Positions 35,382 to 46,271 of a DNA stretch of 64,000 bases are shown here, one piece after another. Within the stretch, counting starts at the first letter, position 1. Each line of letters begins with the position of its first letter. The notes below the pieces were generated by a model. The model was not told where the DNA came from. It saw only the letters and a list, made by a program, of their open reading frames with translations, and did not search any database. Source of the DNA: Ascochyta rabiei (Eukaryota; Ascomycota; Dothideomycetes; Pleosporales; Didymellaceae); contig NC_082409.1 of assembly GCF_004011695.2 (NCBI RefSeq), positions 1,984,001 through 2,048,000 of the forward strand. The letters run 5' to 3'. A program made the position numbers and the translations under genes.

Positions 35382-35701
35382 TCAGCAGCAGCAGTCAAAG
35401 CAATCCAGACAGCACTCGCACGTCTCCCCGCACAACCAACAACAACATAGCGTCGCCAAACACGCAGCCAGACACCCGCGGTCCTTCTTCTCCTCCTGCG
35501 GCGGCGGCGGTGGTGGTCCCTGCTGGTAGTACATCTGCACCCACCAGCGCGTCAGCACGCTGTCATCTCAAGCCCAGTCCCCGTCTGCTCCGCAAACAAA
35601 ACAACACGCACCTGCTGCGGCGGCGGCGGCGGGCCTTGCACATACTGGCCCTGCGGCGGCGGCTGGGCGTAGTACCCCTGGTTTGGCTGCTGGTACGACA
35701 T
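35382..35701 (-). CDS. CYSTM-type cysteine-rich small protein
   Basis: Two exons, 35612-35701 and 35382-35534, with a 77 nt intron (35535-35611), give 80 residues. The N-terminal half is Gln/Pro/Tyr-rich ([20 protein letters not shown], then two proline runs). A short charged stretch (QEEKKDRG) leads to a C-terminal tail with 13 cysteines in 30 residues, including LCCCW, ECCLDC and a final CCC. This layout matches the eukaryotic CYSTM module, linked to stress tolerance and membrane association, probably through palmitoylation or metal binding. Exon 2 starts precisely at a codon boundary (MYYQQGPPP), repeating the style of exon 1. The gene is too short for most predictors. The call rests on composition and architecture. 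Confidence 0.82.
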
Positions 35702-36998
35702 GAGTGTGCGTGGGGTGGGTGATTCAGGGACCGCGTGTCGTTGCGTTAAGCTCTTTCGTGGCTGAGCTGGAGCCAGAAAAAGAAAGGGGGCTGGTGATGT
35801 GAGGCGTCGAGGCGTGGCAGGTGCAAAAAGGTAGGTGTGGCAGAGGAGAGCAAAGTGTGGCAGAAACGAAATGAGGGGGGGACTGGGTTACTTGCGGCTG
35901 TGCGGAAATGTGGTACCCATGGTAGGGTGTCGGTTTAAATCTTTTGCCATTACACGGCTTCGGGAGTTGCGGCATCAGAGCGCACCAGGGGAGGAGGGGC
36001 TTTGTTGGTACCAAGACTGCGTATAGCGAGGCGCACACGCCGTCTGACAGACGCGGCGAGATCTGGCAGCCGTGGAAGTCCCCGGCCTGCTGCTGCTGCT
36101 GCTGCTGCTCTCACAGCGGTTTTCGTAATGGGGGCATGGGTTAGTCACTACGCGCCGCCGAGCAGCCACAGGTGTGTGGCAGCAGAGGACAAGGTGGAGC
36201 CTGCGAAGCCACTGTTGCAACGCTGTTGTCCCTGGCGGCTGGGCACTGCGGTACGCGTGTATATGTGTCTTGGCAGTGGTAGGAAGAGGTGAGGCGCATG
36301 ACCGAGTGCCTGCAGTGCAGCAACCAAGACCGCACAGTGACAGAAACAAAACGGTGAGTGAACACGACTCACGGAAACAAAGCCCCCTCGTCTGCTTGTT
36401 TCCTAGTGTTTATACCTCACATTCCTAGCCACGTAAACGCACAATTTCCCACAAGGTCATCGTGCAGTGAAAGACAGATACAAACGCTCGGGATTGCGAT
36501 GGGAGGTGAGGTTGCAAGCGTGCCGAACATCCGGACGCTAGACAGGGGCTGCCTGCGCCCCTAGTGTGGCGCCCGCAGCCACCGGAAAGGGCAACAGGGT
36601 GGCTTTGCGATGAATGTGGTCTTCGATACACTGCTGCGTATCGCTGTAATGGATATATTACCGTAAGCTTGGCTGCATCGTTAAACTCAACTGGAAGAGT
36701 GCAGGTTGGAAGAGTCCTGTGAACCCGTCCTTGGTCGAGATCACATCACTGTTCGGGATCGAGGCGGCTGCGTCCGGCACGCCGTTCCATGCGCTGCTGG
36801 CCTAGGTCAGGGGAAGCGTCGAGGCCGCGGGCGAAGTGGAAACGCAGCGGACCGAGGCGCTGACAGCTCGAGGGTCTCAGGGTCTTGCTTGCATCGTCGA
36901 ACTCTGCTAGGAATGCGTTGGAAGGTTAAGCGTTGCGGTCATGTTGAGGGTAGGGTGTAAGGCATTCAAGTTCCAACTAGACGATTGGCTACAAACGT
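35702..36998. other. Intergenic region with a CTG tract
   Basis: Holds the CYSTM promoter and the 3' region of the glycosylase gene. A (CTG)7-8 tract lies at about 36087-36109. Frames of 70-124 codons overlap on both strands without domains. Confidence 0.45.
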
Positions 36999-37979
36999 TC
37001 ATCGTTCCTCTTCTTCTTTTACTTCTTCCTTGACAACAGCCTCCTCTGTCAGGCCAGGGACGAAGTTCCTCTCCTCCCGCCGCTGTTGCACCCACTGTCC
37101 AAACGGTCTCCAGATCGCTTCCTTTTCCGCCGGCTTCAGACTTGCCGCCAACCCACTTGTACTTGTCGTGACGAACACCTTGCTCCCAACCCATTCCGCC
37201 TCTCCCTCCACTCTTCCCATGTTATGCTTCTCGTCCTGCCACCCGTACCTGAATTCCTCCTTCTTCATGTTCCTGCTATACTTGAATCGCCAAATCGCCT
37301 CCCAAATCCCCTTGCCCACAATGCACACCGCCTCAGGCCTGAACGCTGCAAACTTCCTCTCCAGCTCTCTCGTGCCCTCGCTCATCTCATCCTTGCTCAA
37401 CTCCGCCGCATCCTTGGACGGCCTGCTTACGATATTCGTGTTGCCCACACAGTACTTCGTCGGCAGGCTTCTGTCTTCGCTAGGCGCCAATCGCCGATCC
37501 GTAAGGCCTGAGGAGTGCAGAAGCTTCCAGAAATGGTTCGATGGGTGTGCGTATGCGTGTCCATGCAAAGCAGTGCTGACACCGGGATTGGTGCCGACGA
37601 AAACGCCTATCAGGCCTGGTTCTAGGATATCGACCAGCGGGGACAGGTGAGCATATTTAGAGGGATCCGCATACTTGCTAGATTTCCGCTGCTTTTTGCG
37701 AGGGCGAGGTGACAACGATGATGAGGCTGCTGTTGGTGATATTGCCTTGGTGGTGACCGTGGTAGTGCGTGGACGCTTTGTTGTCGCTCGAGGTGATGTA
37801 AGCATGGGTGCATCGTTCTCCTTCGTTGAGCCATTTGCGTATTGGTACTTCGCTAAATAACTTTTGAAGGATGTAGACGGCGGTGATGGCAGCAGTTCAG
37901 GGGGGTCCGAAAGATCGCTTGAGGGTTCCTCTAGCTTTACAAGAACATTTGTTCGCGCGGCGGATCGCATTCGCGGCAT
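36999..37979 (-). CDS. Mismatch-specific uracil/thymine DNA glycosylase (MUG/TDG family)
   Basis: A single exon for 326 residues. It removes uracil or thymine mispaired with guanine, a base-excision repair step in the nucleus. The first ~105 residues are Ser/Pro/Lys-rich and likely disordered, with a basic cluster (PRPRKKQRKSSKY) that could be a nuclear signal. The catalytic domain follows: LIGVFVGTNPGVSTALHGH contains the GxNPG motif with Asn131 in the position of the catalytic asparagine, then HPSNHFWKLLHSSGLT. The second family motif region is TTSTSGLAASLKP near 282-294, and CIVGKGIWEAIW is part of the conserved core. The tail is acidic. S. pombe Thp1 is the best-known fungal relative. Start and stop are unambiguous. 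Confidence 0.9.
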   Translation of the reverse strand: MPRMRSAARTNVLVKLEEPSSDLSDPPELLPSPPSTSFKSYLAKYQYANGSTKENDAPMLTSPRATTKRPRTTTVTTKAISPTAASSSLSPRPRKKQRKSSKYADPSKYAHLSPLVDILEPGLIGVFVGTNPGVSTALHGHAYAHPSNHFWKLLHSSGLTDRRLAPSEDRSLPTKYCVGNTNIVSRPSKDAAELSKDEMSEGTRELERKFAAFRPEAVCIVGKGIWEAIWRFKYSRNMKKEEFRYGWQDEKHNMGRVEGEAEWVGSKVFVTTSTSGLAASLKPAEKEAIWRPFGQWVQQRREERNFVPGLTEEAVVKEEVKEEEER

Positions 37980-38555
37980 TGCTACACTTTGAGAGTTGAC
38001 GCTAGTTGATTGTTCTGGGTGACTTGGTCAATGTCTGGCTTGTGTGCGTTGTTGGTCAGAGGTTTAGGTTTGCTGAACGCGTTGACGTCATTCTGTTGTT
38101 CTCACACGATCTATCACGGCATGCCATCTGTCAGATGTAGAGGGCGATGGATATTGCCACTGGCTATGAGCTGGCAATCAGCACCGCAGGATAAGTGAAC
38201 GGAGGATGAGTATGGTGTAGTGGCTGTACGCCACAGCGTGTTGAATTCAGCGATCGTAGCCCACCAGGCTTCGTGTCGACAGTTCCTGCTTGAACAATAT
38301 CAAGCCCTGAGCGTCTCAAGACTCTCGATATATATACTAGAACATTATTTTACCTCCGTGGATTTGTACCCGTCTCCATCATAACAGAAAATCGCCCTCC
38401 AGCCTTTCAATATTCAAGAGAAGCTCTCGATCCGAACCAGCGCCATGCTTTGTGTAATTGGTAAGATGCTAAATTTGTCGAAAACGAGTATGGGAATCGT
38501 GCGCCATGCATTAAAATTCATAGGGTATCAGGTCAAACGATTGTTGAGAAGAAAT
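37980..38555. other. Spacer between glycosylase and SLN1 genes
   Basis: 576 bp holding the glycosylase promoter and the SLN1 3' region. A TATATATA run is near 38330. No gene is seen. Confidence 0.5.
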
Positions 38556-41500
38556 TTAAGTGGTACCCGGCGATATCGCGGGTGAATCGATGTGTTCGCC
38601 TGGGCCAGGGTTCATCGAGAACGGCGCTTGCGAGGCAGGGGTGGGCGAAGGTTGCGATTTGGAGGATTCTACTTTTGGCGATGGGCCGGCCGAATGTGTC
38701 TTCTCGCCTTCGTCCTCCTCGACAATAGGAGAACAGTAGGTTTTGAGCACGTGTTTCAGCGCTGGTCGACGGATAGGTTTGGATAGGAAGAAATCCATAC
38801 CGGATTCCATACATTGCTGAACGTTCGACTATAGTATTGTTAGTATATGCGTACTAGGGCTGGCAGTGCAGGTACATACCTCTTCAGCATAAGCGGTCAA
38901 AGCGACAATAGGCGCGGAGAATCCAGACTGTCGAATCAGTCGTGTTGAGTCCAGACCATCCATGTTCGGCATTTGCACGTCCATAAAAATTAGGTTGTAC
39001 GGATCGCCTGCTTCCATACTTTCCTTGACCCTGTCGAGCGCTTCTTGTCCATCTTTCGCCACTGTCACGTCGTACACATCTTCGAGTTTAAGCATTCGCA
39101 TGACAACAATCTGGTTGGTTGTGTTGTCTTCAGCGACAAGGACCTTGATCTTTTTGCCCCCTTTTGTGGCCTCAGCTTCCACACGCTCTATCGCCTTCGC
39201 CTGTGAGTTGGGAGATTCCAAGGGTGCGTTGGATGCGAAGAAAGGTTGGCTGAGGCCGACTAGACGTGGTTTCGAATCCGATTCGAAAGCAACAGGGCCA
39301 GTACCAGCTCCACTAGCAGCAGCCGCTGCGTTTACAACAGGGACAGAGCCACTCTTGACTGAATGACCTGAGCGTATCGACCGAGCGTCTTCCCGTGACG
39401 CAACACGAGACTCATCGACAGACGAGTTGCGCCGCGAGTTGGGATCAACCTGGGAGCTTGCCGTACTGTCGGCGCGATTTGAAAGATGCTTGATCGGTAT
39501 CGACATAGCAAATACGCTGCCGTGCCCGACTTCGCTCTTCAAGCCAATGGTACCTTTCATCAAGCCAGCCAGTTGCGAGCAGATACTGAGACCAAGACCG
39601 GTGCCGCCGAACTTCTTGCTTAGACCCAAGTCACCTTGGACGAAAGGCTCAAAGATCTTGCCGTGGATATCCTCGGGAATACCAGGACCGGTGTCTTCAA
39701 CCTCAAACTCAAATGCCAGCCATCGCCCTGGCGGAGGGGTCGCCGCTCGGTCCGACATCATGATATGCGAGTACGCGTTCGGCTTCTCCAGCGCGTTGAT
39801 ATGGTTAGCTGTTGCAAACCCGTTCGGAGTTGTCGTCGACATTGAGCCCGCTTCTGAACTAGTAGCCCGGAAACGGTTCTTCGAATTCCTCCCTGAACTC
39901 TGCCTAGAAGCCAGCGAGGTTTTTCGGCTGTCAGTCATGTGGGCTTCCCCAGTGCAGCGGATTGTCATTGTGACTTTTCCGCCTTGGGGTGTGAACTTGA
40001 GACTGTTTGATACCAGGTTGATGACGACTTGCAGAATCCGGTGCTGGTCTCCGTAGAGGATCATGTCTTTGAGGCGGCCAAGTCCGAAAGGGCCCAAGCC
40101 ACCGTCGTGGTTGGGTTGGCCGTCGTCGTTGAGGTTGGCGTCGTATGGCCCCTCGAATCGTACGTTCAAGCTGATCCCGCCCTCTCTCGCCTGCTTGTCG
40201 AAGATAGCCAGTACTTGAGAGCTGATGTCGCGTAGCCTGAACTCTTTCTCATCCAAGCTCAGCTGCTGTCCAACCTGGTTCTTACTGAACGTCAAAAGAT
40301 CTGTTAGGAGATTGAGCAATAGATCGCCGCTCTTGTAGATGATCCCTAAAGATCTTCTTAGCTTGACTGGGTCGTCTTCAGACATGCAAACCGCGCACAT
40401 GCCCAAGATGCCATTGAGTGGCGTCTTCAGCTCGTGCGAGATATTGGCTATGAACAAGGTCTTGCTCTCGTTCGCCGCTTCGGCAGCTTTCTTGCTCTCA
40501 TTCAGCTCAGCTGTTCGTTGCTGTACTCTTTCCTCAAGCCTTTCGTATTGCATCATGAGCTCATCCGTCATCTCGTTAAAGGTTTTGGTAAGGTCAGTCA
40601 ACTCGTCGTGTATTAGATGTTTTCTGTCTTTCACTTTTCCAGGAATACGGAACTGCCGCCTTCGTTGTGCATCTTTCTTCTCGGCTTTGTTCGCCCTTTG
40701 GTTTCTTCTGTAATGGATGACCTGGCCGAAAAAGCCTTCTTTCCGAGCCAGTACTTCATCTTGGACATCGTTCGCTCCATCGTTGGCCGAGCCTATGCTG
40801 ACGTCGTCTTCGAAGAGGTGAGGAGCCACAGTTTTCTTCGTTGCATCTCGCAGGCGTCGGATCGGTCGGCTCGAGTAGTGGGCGATGGGAAAGGTGAGCA
40901 AAATCATAGCACCCATGGTGCCAAAGACGCAAGCAAGGATGACGTTGCGCAGATGGTAGATAGGTCCCCAGACTTCTCCGTGCGTCTGCTCGATAATGAC
41001 CACCCAGTCAACCATAGGGCTGTCCACTCTACCGTATCCAATGGCTACGTTTTCGCCCTGCTCGTTGTGCGTCGAGACGATGCTTCCAGCGTTGTTTGTG
41101 GCGCCCGTTTTCTTGGTGAAAGCTTGTTTGATGGCGGGAAATTCGACCCAATCGAAAGGCGGCGGGTTGAGAGCAACTTCGTATTGGCCATGCCGATTCA
41201 CATCGTCTCTGACCGTTGGAGGGACTAGGAAGCGGACCTGGGCGTTCTTAGGCGGATCGGGCTTCGGCGAGTCGTACAGGTATCCAGACGGGAAGTGGTT
41301 GGTAGCATTTTCCGGTCCAAACATCATCGTAAGACCGCTCTCACCGAGACCCTCGAGCTGATTGACGACATTGGTCAGAAGCGACGCATCCAGTACGGCT
41401 GTGAGCCAGCCAAGAGTGTCGATGTTCGAAGTGTTGTTGATGATTGGCAGTGTGATCGACACGAGGCTGAGACTGTCGTTGACTCTGTAAGGCCCGGAGA

Positions 41501-42153
41501 ACATATAGCTGGAGTTGTCGATGGCTCGGCCGTCGTATTCAGCCTCGTATCTATTGAAGGTTGAATTATATTGTATCGAACGAACATCGAATCTTGGATA
41601 AAGCTCGGGGATGAAGCCGTAATCCGGGTCGCCCAAGGTGGCAGGTTGTCCGTCGGGTGTGTTGTAAGGCAGCTGCACATCGAGCATGGTGTTGGCCGTG
41701 CGACTGAACAGGACGTTGCTCGATGTGTTGTAAGGGTATATGCGAGCTTGCACAGCAATGCGGTTCCTCCTGTCACCGGTGAAGATAGCATCGTAGTCTT
41801 CTTCTGTCCGACCCCAGTTGTTCGCCGTGTCGTTGCCGAGGTAATAACGTTGCAGAGCAGACTGAGGAGACAGACGGTTGGAGGCCTGGACGACTATGAT
41901 CTGCATGAGGTTCAGGTTCGAGGTGATTTGGGCGGCCTTGAGCGAAGCGGTCAGATTAAGTCGGGTAGACCTGTAACAATGTCAGCTCGCCGTCTCACTA
42001 CGCGGCAGTGTTTGTGGAGAAGCACCTAATGTTGAGCACGAAGTTGTGGTTGGTGACCCAAGTCGCAATGGCAATCACGGCCAGGCCGATCATGCTCGCA
42101 AGCAGAACCAGGCATCCCAACTGTTCACGGATGGGAATGCGCATCCTGGCCAT
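38556..42153 (-). CDS. SLN1: SLN1-type transmembrane osmosensing hybrid histidine kinase
   Basis: Plasma-membrane sensor at the head of the phosphorelay to Ypd1-Ssk1 and the HOG MAP kinase pathway. Three exons, 42026-42153, 38880-41970 and 38556-38828, with introns of 55 and 51 nt, give 1163 residues. The start [20 protein letters not shown] leads into helix 1 (about 11-31) and the typical [20 protein letters not shown]. An extracellular region of ~350 residues with many N-glycosylation sites follows, then helix 2 (about 386-406), a cytosolic coiled coil and the H-box [17 protein letters not shown] (His about 555). ATPase motifs include [10 protein letters not shown] and [12 protein letters not shown]. 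The receiver has [11 protein letters not shown], phospho-Asp in [12 protein letters not shown] and lysine in FLSKPIRR. That lysine is on the last exon, so the final splice is needed for a complete receiver. Order and length fit fungal Sln1/TcsB. Confidence 0.95.
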
Positions 42154-42518
42154 TGCCCTTCACACCAGACGGCCGGGGAGTGCTCTACTGCGATCGACAG
42201 AGTCGGGCAGCGTAAGCCCAAAGTAGCGCGGTCGTTTGTCAGAGCAGCTGGACGGCGTGGGAGACGACGATGTCGAGGGGAACTTGTGCGGCCGTGTGCA
42301 TCCTAGCCCTCGGTGCGCTTGGAGGGGGGGGGGGAAGGGTCGTTGCTGGTTGTGTTGCGTGGTGGAAGGTCACGGGTGGTGTCGTGAATGCACGCAGGCG
42401 CACAACGGGCGCTGCTAGACCTAAAGGGGGCGGCGGGCTGCCTCGGACGGCAGACAAACAACTCGACTCGACGCACGGAAGCGCGGATACGCGTAAAGAA
42501 AGGACGAGCAGGTGCTCT

Positions 42519-42549
<31 letters not shown>

Positions 42550-43743
42550 AGTAGTGGATAGTGGGTGCTGGACGGCAGTGGGGGAGAGGAACGGGGCGTT
42601 GGAAGCGAAGGAACAGTAGGCGGGCGTGAATGGCAGCGGACAACCAAAACCAGAAGAAACCAAGACCCAAACTCCAATGCACAAGCTTGCTCTGGCTGCC
42701 TAGGAGAGACACGAGCTGCGCGGACCCGTTGAAATTAAGAGCGTGCCTATGAACGCTAGCAACGTCGCTTGCAGCGAAACACGGCCTGCCTGAGCAGCCA
42801 AGCGGCATCCTGGTCAAACACCAGCCAGCCTACCCGTTCGACAAGGGGAGCGCGTCGAGACAAATGCCATTCGACAACCGCATGTTGCAGCGAGCGCAAT
42901 TGCCGTGTATCAAACGTGGTCGTTCCTTCGTTTGTTTGTTCGTTCGTCCATTTGTTCATTCACTCGCTCACCATCGTCAACCCACGGTCGTGCGAGTCTT
43001 GGCGGGTGGGGATTCACGCTGCAGACCCATTGTTTTCTTTGACACCCCCGGCAGATCAGCAAATTGATTGCGGTTTCGAGATCCAGAGCAGTCTGCCGCT
43101 TGGCAGCGTACAAGGGCCCATGCCACGCCTGCGAACGCCAGCACCCCTGTCAAGACCGGAGAGACACAATGCGCTGCTTCCAGACGGCTGTTAAAACAAT
43201 ACAGGGCCGAACCCACAGCGACAAGCGACTGCTGCAACCTGCCTGACAACGGCTGTTTGGCTGCATATGCAACGATGGCCCTACGGCCCGCGCCGCTGTC
43301 TGCTTAGGTTGGGATCGACTGCATGCTCTATATATATCATCATGTAAGGACTCAACCCCTCCAGGTTGCTGTTGATTCGGGCCTACACGCCTACGTGCCT
43401 TCAACTTCATCTCGTCTGCACGGCCAAGGCAATCGTCCTTCATCCGTGCACCTGAGACATCCGCGACCTGGACTGGCGTTTGCAGTGGCACGCAAAATGT
43501 TCACTTCATCTTTAATCCCCACCAACGAAGACGGTCGTTCAGAGTCACATTGTCGGCAATAATGCTTAGCTATTCATTAGTTTCATCTCGTCTCATATCA
43601 AATGACCACTTCTTGCATCATCCCATCGACTTGCCAAATGCGTTTCCTGAGTCCAATGTTGCGGATATCTCAAACGACGCTTCAGCCAGCACTGCCTCAA
43701 ACTACCAAGAAACCAGCAGAGGATCCTGGTGCGTTGATGATTA
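42154..43743. other. SLN1 upstream region with G-rich tracts
   Basis: About 1.6 kb between the SLN1 start and the stop of the tubby-like gene. It holds a G11 run at about 42324-42334 and four GTGGGCG units at 42519-42550. No gene is recognised. Confidence 0.5.
42519..42550 (+). repeat. GTGGGCG array, G-quadruplex candidate
   Basis: Four GGG runs at 42521, 42528, 42535 and 42542, each separated by CGGT, lie 370 bp upstream of the SLN1 start codon on the non-template side of the opposite direction. They fit the G3N1-7 quadruplex rule. Confidence 0.8.
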
Positions 43744-44487
43744 TTACCTTACCAACGAGCCCGTCCGTGACCTCGTTGCATCGTCATTTGAATAGTGACG
43801 CCCAAGTTTCTGCAGCTGCGTCAGAGAAACCATCAGGCTGCAAACAACCTTCCCAATACCGTCTCTCTGCATCGTTAAGCCGTCACGATAGACGACCAAG
43901 TCACCCACTTCTCCTCCCCGTACAGCCAGTGTCCCCCGATCAGAAAATGTGAGGCGCGCAATGACATGTGTCGAGTCTCTCTCACTCAGCTCCAGCGAGA
44001 TGGGCCACATTCCAAGCTTCCACTTGTATACTTTGCCTCCTACTGTGAACGCCCAGTTGGCAAAATTGCGCGCTTCCATATCGAACCTTTCTGCTACACC
44101 GTCTGAACTGGTGTGGTTGAAGTGCGCGCGCGGTCGCCAGGGCAAAGGACCGTCATCGTCAAATGATATGGCTGCCAGTGTTCGCATGCGCTTTTCGCCT
44201 GTGCAGAGCACCTCCATCTCTGGCCTTTTCGAGAAGAGCCGGAATGTGTTCGTTGTGATTCGATAGGCTGAGCTCGCAGATGGGCCACACGCTACTAGCA
44301 TCTGTGTTCTGCGATCGTAGCGTCTCAGGCGATATGTCTCGTATGGCCCATTGTGGTCGCTGTCATTGTATGCGGGGGCGGTCGAAGCCTCGTAGTCAGG
44401 CAGTTCCTCATCATGGTAGTGCTGGTCATCGTCAATATCGAGAGCTTCGTCCAAGCCGAGGCGTATAAATCGCTGCTGCGCGTCCAT
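43744..44487 (-). CDS. Tubby/LURP-one-like fungal protein
   Basis: A single exon for 247 residues. The first ~50 residues are acidic and include ELPDYEA. The rest alternates short beta-strand-like blocks, such as YETYRLRRYDRRTQML, YRITTNTFRLFSKRPEMEV, FANWAFTVGGKVYKWKLG, VIARLTFSDRGTLAV and EVGDLVVYRDGL. This pattern of a repeated barrel strand and a central helix resembles the tubby C-terminal/LURP-one fold common in fungal hypothetical proteins. I infer the fold from pattern only. No signal peptide or membrane helix is seen. A possible GTAAGG donor sits just before the stop, so a further small exon may exist. Function unknown. Confidence 0.65.
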   Translation of the reverse strand: MDAQQRFIRLGLDEALDIDDDQHYHDEELPDYEASTAPAYNDSDHNGPYETYRLRRYDRRTQMLVACGPSASSAYRITTNTFRLFSKRPEMEVLCTGEKRMRTLAAISFDDDGPLPWRPRAHFNHTSSDGVAERFDMEARNFANWAFTVGGKVYKWKLGMWPISLELSERDSTHVIARLTFSDRGTLAVRGGEVGDLVVYRDGLTMQRDGIGKVVCSLMVSLTQLQKLGRHYSNDDATRSRTGSLVR

Positions 44488-45162
44488 GGCGGGCTTGCAT
44501 GACGGCTGGGCATGCTAGCCAAAGGGTCGCGGCATATATGTAGAGATGGTGTACATCTTGGTTGTGATAGCGCGTGCGCCGTGCGATATGATGATGATAT
44601 GAGTTATTGCCGCCAATCGGTAGTCCGCTATCGACCGCCATTGACGCGTGAAAGTTGCCATATTCGATGATCGTTCTGCCGTGATACTAGCGGCTTCTGG
44701 CACAACCGCAAATTTTCTAATAGATAGACGTGTAAGTCTTTCCCAGCTCTCACTTTTCATCGCTTGTTGTCGTGTGGTTTTACGCGTGTGTCTCTTGGGC
44801 GCTGGTGTCTCCATGCCAGCTAGCGTGGACCTCATCGTCGCACATCCTCTTTCGTGCTGCATGCTCGTACAAGATCACTATTGTTGTGCGTCGACCAACA
44901 CATGTCTATCGACTGTTGAGAATATCGCACTCCAGCAACTCAAAGATGCCGATTCAAGACACAGCTACTGTCAATTTGCACTTTCCAGATTTAGCTAGTT
45001 TCTCCGCAGCTCTGCAGGAGTGCCGACAACGAGCGCCTTGTCACTTCACAATGCAGCCTCACCATACACGCAACGTAATGAGAGAGTGCTCAAAGTCGCG
45101 CCGTAGCTAATATCCTCACGAGGCTGTGTAGGCCCCAGCACTATGTTCGCAGCACGTGGAGC
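44488..45162. other. Divergent spacer, tubby-like / HET remnant
   Basis: Holds the promoter of the tubby-like gene and the upstream side of the HET remnant. No gene recognised; short frames only. Confidence 0.45.
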
Positions 45163-46271
45163 TTGTCGTCTCTCCTCGACGAGTATGTCTACCAGCCGTT
45201 GCCTACCAAAACTAATATACGGCTGCTCGAGTTGGTGCCCTCCACGGATAGAAGCAGGGTCCGGTTTTTGTTGAAAACGTTCGAGCTGCAAAATGCGCCT
45301 GCGTTCAAGGCGCTGAGCTACACCTGGGGTCATAGCGAGATGGTTATCAATAGAGGCTTGACATCCACCAGAGAAGCAACTGCACACTGCAGCACTCATC
45401 ATAGAAACCGAAGACCCTCCCAACGCGACCAAAGCAAAATCTCTGACGGTCGGACGTATCGACACCACATCATTTGCGACGGTCTTTCGATTACGATTAG
45501 AGTCATGGGCAATCTCTGAGATGCATTGCAAATGCTCGCTAATTCGACGATAACTATCTTTCACTGGACAGACGCTCTTTGCGTAGACCAAAAGAACATT
45601 CTAGAGCAGAATGCACAAGTAGCGCACATGGCTGATATCTTTCAGAAAGCTAGCGGCCTTTTGGTCTGGCTCGGTCAGGAGGACATTTTCACAAACGATG
45701 CCCTTGCTGTCATTCAGAAGGTGTCCGCCATACCTGAAAGTGACTGGTCGCTCGTGCCATACACCTCGTCCTACGATCCTGGATCAGCCCAGCACGGCCA
45801 CAACCCAGATTTGACCTTTCACAATTGGCTTGGCCTCAGCACAATCATCACCGCTGACGCCTAACTACAATCTCAGTGTGCAGCAAATTTATAGTCTGTC
45901 TAGAACTGCAAAAGCTCTCTTGACAGCAACCCATCCTCTTTCCTTGCTCTCGCATGTTGAGGATGCATCAACTAGGCGCATCTCGGATCTACCTTCATGG
46001 GTGCCTAGCACAGCTGCAGCATGAGCTCGATCAAAGTGGCGGCAAGAAGCGTCGACTATTCAGAACCCAATGCGGGTACCTGGGCACTGGTCCTAGATCT
46101 CTCGAACCGGACGACGAAACTTGGATTTTTCGTCGAGGAGCGCTACCCTTCGTTCTTCAGCTACTGCTGAACGGCAACTATCGTCTGATTCGAGAGGCTT
46201 TCGTGTACGGAACCATGCATGGCGAAGCACGGGTTCCAGGATTGAGGACACAGGATATCACTATCGAATGA
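45163..46271 (+). pseudogene. Decayed heterokaryon-incompatibility (HET) domain gene
   Basis: Three pieces of one HET-type protein lie in order in different frames. Piece 1 (45163-45864) opens MSSLLDEYVYQPLPTKTNIR, includes FKALSYTWG and, after a TGA at 45517-45519 that interrupts the same frame, continues DALQML, TDALCVDQKN and GLLVWLGQED. Piece 2, in another frame up to 46024, has YNLSVQQIYS and SLLSHVEDASTRRISDLPSW. Piece 3, in a third frame ending at 46271, has RRLFRTQCGYLGTGPRSLEP and NGNYRLIREAFVYGTMHGEA, the usual C-terminal block. Between pieces 1 and 2 the conserved mid-domain (tryptophan-phenylalanine 'WVIQE'-type block) is missing, so a deletion joins them near 45830-45865. One in-frame stop, one deletion and one later frameshift make it non-functional. 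HET proteins act in allorecognition cell death. Confidence 0.88.

Noticed and set aside
39427..41228. Plus-strand frames of 203-209 codons
   Set aside because: They lie antisense to SLN1, whose domains are complete on the minus strand.
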